A stretch of DNA of 64,000 nucleotides, from NCBI RefSeq assembly GCF_024733555.1, contig NZ_JANIOF010000002.1, positions 186,001-250,000 of the forward strand, in the 5' to 3' direction. The notes under the pieces were generated by a model, which had not been told where the DNA came from, ran no database searches, and saw nothing but the letters and a program-made list of their open reading frames with translations. The position numbers were made by a program, and so were the translations under genes. This stretch comes from Paenibacillus sp. SC116. Its GTDB lineage: Bacteria; Bacillota; Bacilli; Paenibacillales; Paenibacillaceae. Shown one piece after another: positions 62,466 through 64,000 of this stretch (the first letter of the stretch is position 1; each line of letters opens with the position of its first letter).

Positions 62466-64000
62466 TTGCATAAATTAAAAATGACAATACGTCAGAAGAT
62501 TTTGCTAGGCTATGTCTTAGTTTTAGTGTTTTTACTTATTTCTATTGTAGGCGTGAATGTACAAGTTAGTTCGATCAAAAATGAAACGGATAACATCGTT
62601 AATAACGATATGAAAGTTCATTTATTGAGCCATAAAGTAGAGAAGCATATGCTCGATCTGGAGACAGGATTAAGGGGCTATTTACTCTCAGATGATGGTT
62701 CTTACTTGGAGCCCTATACCTTTGCGTTGAGTCAATGGGAGAAAGATTGGGAACAGCTCTATAATCTCGTGGCTTCAGATCCGCAGCAAGTAGAGCGGCT
62801 TCATTCGATTCATTCGATGTTTAAGAGTTGGATTGAAGAGTTCGGTGAACCGTTGCTTGCACAGCCTGCAAATCAACGACAGAGTGCGTTCAATGATTTG
62901 CTTCAGGAAAATATGACAGGCAAGCGTTATGTAGACCAGCTGCGCAAACACTTTGTTGATTTTCAAACGGAGGAGCAGCGAATTACACAGGAGCGGGTCA
63001 ATGAATTAGAGAAGCAAAGCAACATATTGGAATGGGGAATGTATGCTCTATTCATTATTCTTACGGTGGTATCTCTCGGTACGGGCGTTATCATTTCTCG
63101 TTCAATCGTGACGATGCTCAAAGAAGTAACCACAACGATTGATTACATTTCTTCCAAAAAGGGAGACTACACGGATCGACTTCAAGCAGAAACCAATGAT
63201 GAGATTGGAGAACTGGCGACAGCGACGAATCAGCTTATTGATACACATGCGGAACAGAACTGGATTCAGTCTAGTTTGGCCGAAGTGATGGAGATGTATC
63301 AAGAGGTAGAGGATATGCAGACGTTGGCTAAGACGTTCATTACAAAAATGTCTGAACTAACCGGTTCTTCCTATGGAGTGATGTATACGAGAGTCGGAAG
63401 ACGTGCGCATTCACGTTATGTTAAGGCATCGTGCTATGCAGGAGCTCAATCAGATGTAGGTGTTGCATCCTTTTCTATAGGAGAAGGGCTTGCTGGTCAA
63501 GCTGTTGCTGATCATCGACTAATGGTTATTCATGATGTACCCGATGATTACATCAAGGTGTCGTCTGCCCTTGGACAGAGCAAACCGCGTAGTATTCTTA
63601 TTGCACCGATTGAGTATGAGCGTGAAATCATTGCTGTGCTTGAGCTTGCTACGGTGGATGTATTCCAACCTAAGCAGTTGAAGCTGGTGGAAAGTATCAT
63701 CTCTTCCTTTGGTGGAACGATTAATAGCGTCGAAAGTAGGATGGAGATCGAGCGCTTGCTGCAAGAAGCACAAGCTATGGCCGAGGAGTTGCAGTCCCAA
63801 TCGGAGGAGCTGCAAATGCAGCAGGAAGAGCTGCGCATGACCAATGAGCAGCTTGAGGAGCAGAATCGCAATGCCGTACAGAAGTCGAATGAACTGGAGC
63901 AGATTCGAATCGAATTGGAGCAGTATGCGTTGCAGTTGGAGAGAAGCTCCCAGTATAAATCGGAGTTTCTAGCAAATATGTCTCACGAACTTCGGACTCC
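62466..64000 (+). CDS. CHASE3-HAMP-GAF sensor histidine kinase, 3' end outside window
   Basis: The frame is open from TTG 62466, after AGGAGGGG, to the window end (511 codons). Order: first membrane helix (ILLGYVLVLVFLLISIVGVN), CHASE3 extracellular domain (about 35-185; HMLDLETGLRGYLLSDDGSY), second helix, HAMP (about 208-260), GAF (about 280-418; SYGVMYTRVGRRAHSRYVKA, EGLAGQAVADHRLMVIHDVP), a Gln/Glu-rich coiled coil (about 428-497) and the phosphoacceptor helix NMSHELRTP with H507. The ATPase domain and any receiver domains are beyond the window. Signal unknown. Possibly co-regulated with the MocR locus. Confidence 0.88.
   Translation, partial: MHKLKMTIRQKILLGYVLVLVFLLISIVGVNVQVSSIKNETDNIVNNDMKVHLLSHKVEKHMLDLETGLRGYLLSDDGSYLEPYTFALSQWEKDWEQLYNLVASDPQQVERLHSIHSMFKSWIEEFGEPLLAQPANQRQSAFNDLLQENMTGKRYVDQLRKHFVDFQTEEQRITQERVNELEKQSNILEWGMYALFIILTVVSLGTGVIISRSIVTMLKEVTTTIDYISSKKGDYTDRLQAETNDEIGELATATNQLIDTHAEQNWIQSSLAEVMEMYQEVEDMQTLAKTFITKMSELTGSSYGVMYTRVGRRAHSRYVKASCYAGAQSDVGVASFSIGEGLAGQAVADHRLMVIHDVPDDYIKVSSALGQSKPRSILIAPIEYEREIIAVLELATVDVFQPKQLKLVESIISSFGGTINSVESRMEIERLLQEAQAMAEELQSQSEELQMQQEELRMTNEQLEEQNRNAVQKSNELEQIRIELEQYALQLERSSQYKSEFLANMSHELRT

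Overview
The window looks like chromosome from a Bacillota, most likely a Paenibacillus or close relative. The evidence is AGGAGG-type ribosome binding sites before nearly every gene, frequent TTG and GTG starts, moderate GC, U-tract terminators, and gene families typical of that group (YqcI/YcgG, DUF1802, MhqD-like, HmoA-like, LipL, MocR, a GH18 chitinase and GH20 hexosaminidase). No rRNA, tRNA, CRISPR array or prophage was seen. The only mobile element is a degenerate IS200/IS605 right end at the left edge.

Layout. 1-2190: IS remnant, then a GH20 hexosaminidase. 2278-9993: the most unusual block. It holds a class I HMG-CoA reductase fused to an APH-fold kinase domain, facing an operon of an RPH-type dikinase, a UbiA prenyltransferase and a CDP-archaeol-synthase-like CTP transferase, with a PssA-like CDP-alcohol phosphotransferase divergent from that operon. 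Together they could make, phosphorylate, CDP-activate and head-group an isoprenoid-containing lipid. 10124-12551: a decayed ECF sigma/anti-sigma pair, a secreted protein and an Lrp regulator. 12640-13971: two consecutive structured leader elements ahead of a macrolide phosphotransferase. 14109-32403: mostly housekeeping and accessory genes (GNAT, DUF1802, a GGGQGQ-repeat wall protein, SRPBCC/ArsR, AlkD-like, a trypsin-like protease, nitroreductase, MarR, serine hydrolase, CapA, ThrE pair, permeases, secreted PPC-domain protein, DUF418, coiled-coil protein).

32736-37474: LipL, a Mn2+ riboswitch with a TerC-type exporter, IsdG-type monooxygenase, SDR, and a divergent HxlR/nitroreductase pair around a perfect palindrome. 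37654-46948: respiration block with a MenA-like prenyltransferase, an RRNPP-like HTH-TPR regulator with a small secreted peptide gene directly behind it, and cydABDC preceded by two Rex/Fnr-type sites. 47265-55187: an MhqD-like hydrolase under a good MhqR-type box, chitinase with a cre-like site, a PH-domain protein, a DMT transporter, alpha carbonic anhydrase and a KtrB-type K+ transporter. 55350-58518: a sugar ABC importer with a long leader and a cre-like site in its promoter. 59112-64000: an MFS transporter divergent from a MocR regulator, then a CHASE3-HAMP-GAF histidine kinase cut by the window end. A shared 10-bp element links the MocR intergenic region to the kinase promoter.

Starts were chosen by Shine-Dalgarno position and are often internal to the longest open frame. 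All functional calls are from sequence reading without database searches.
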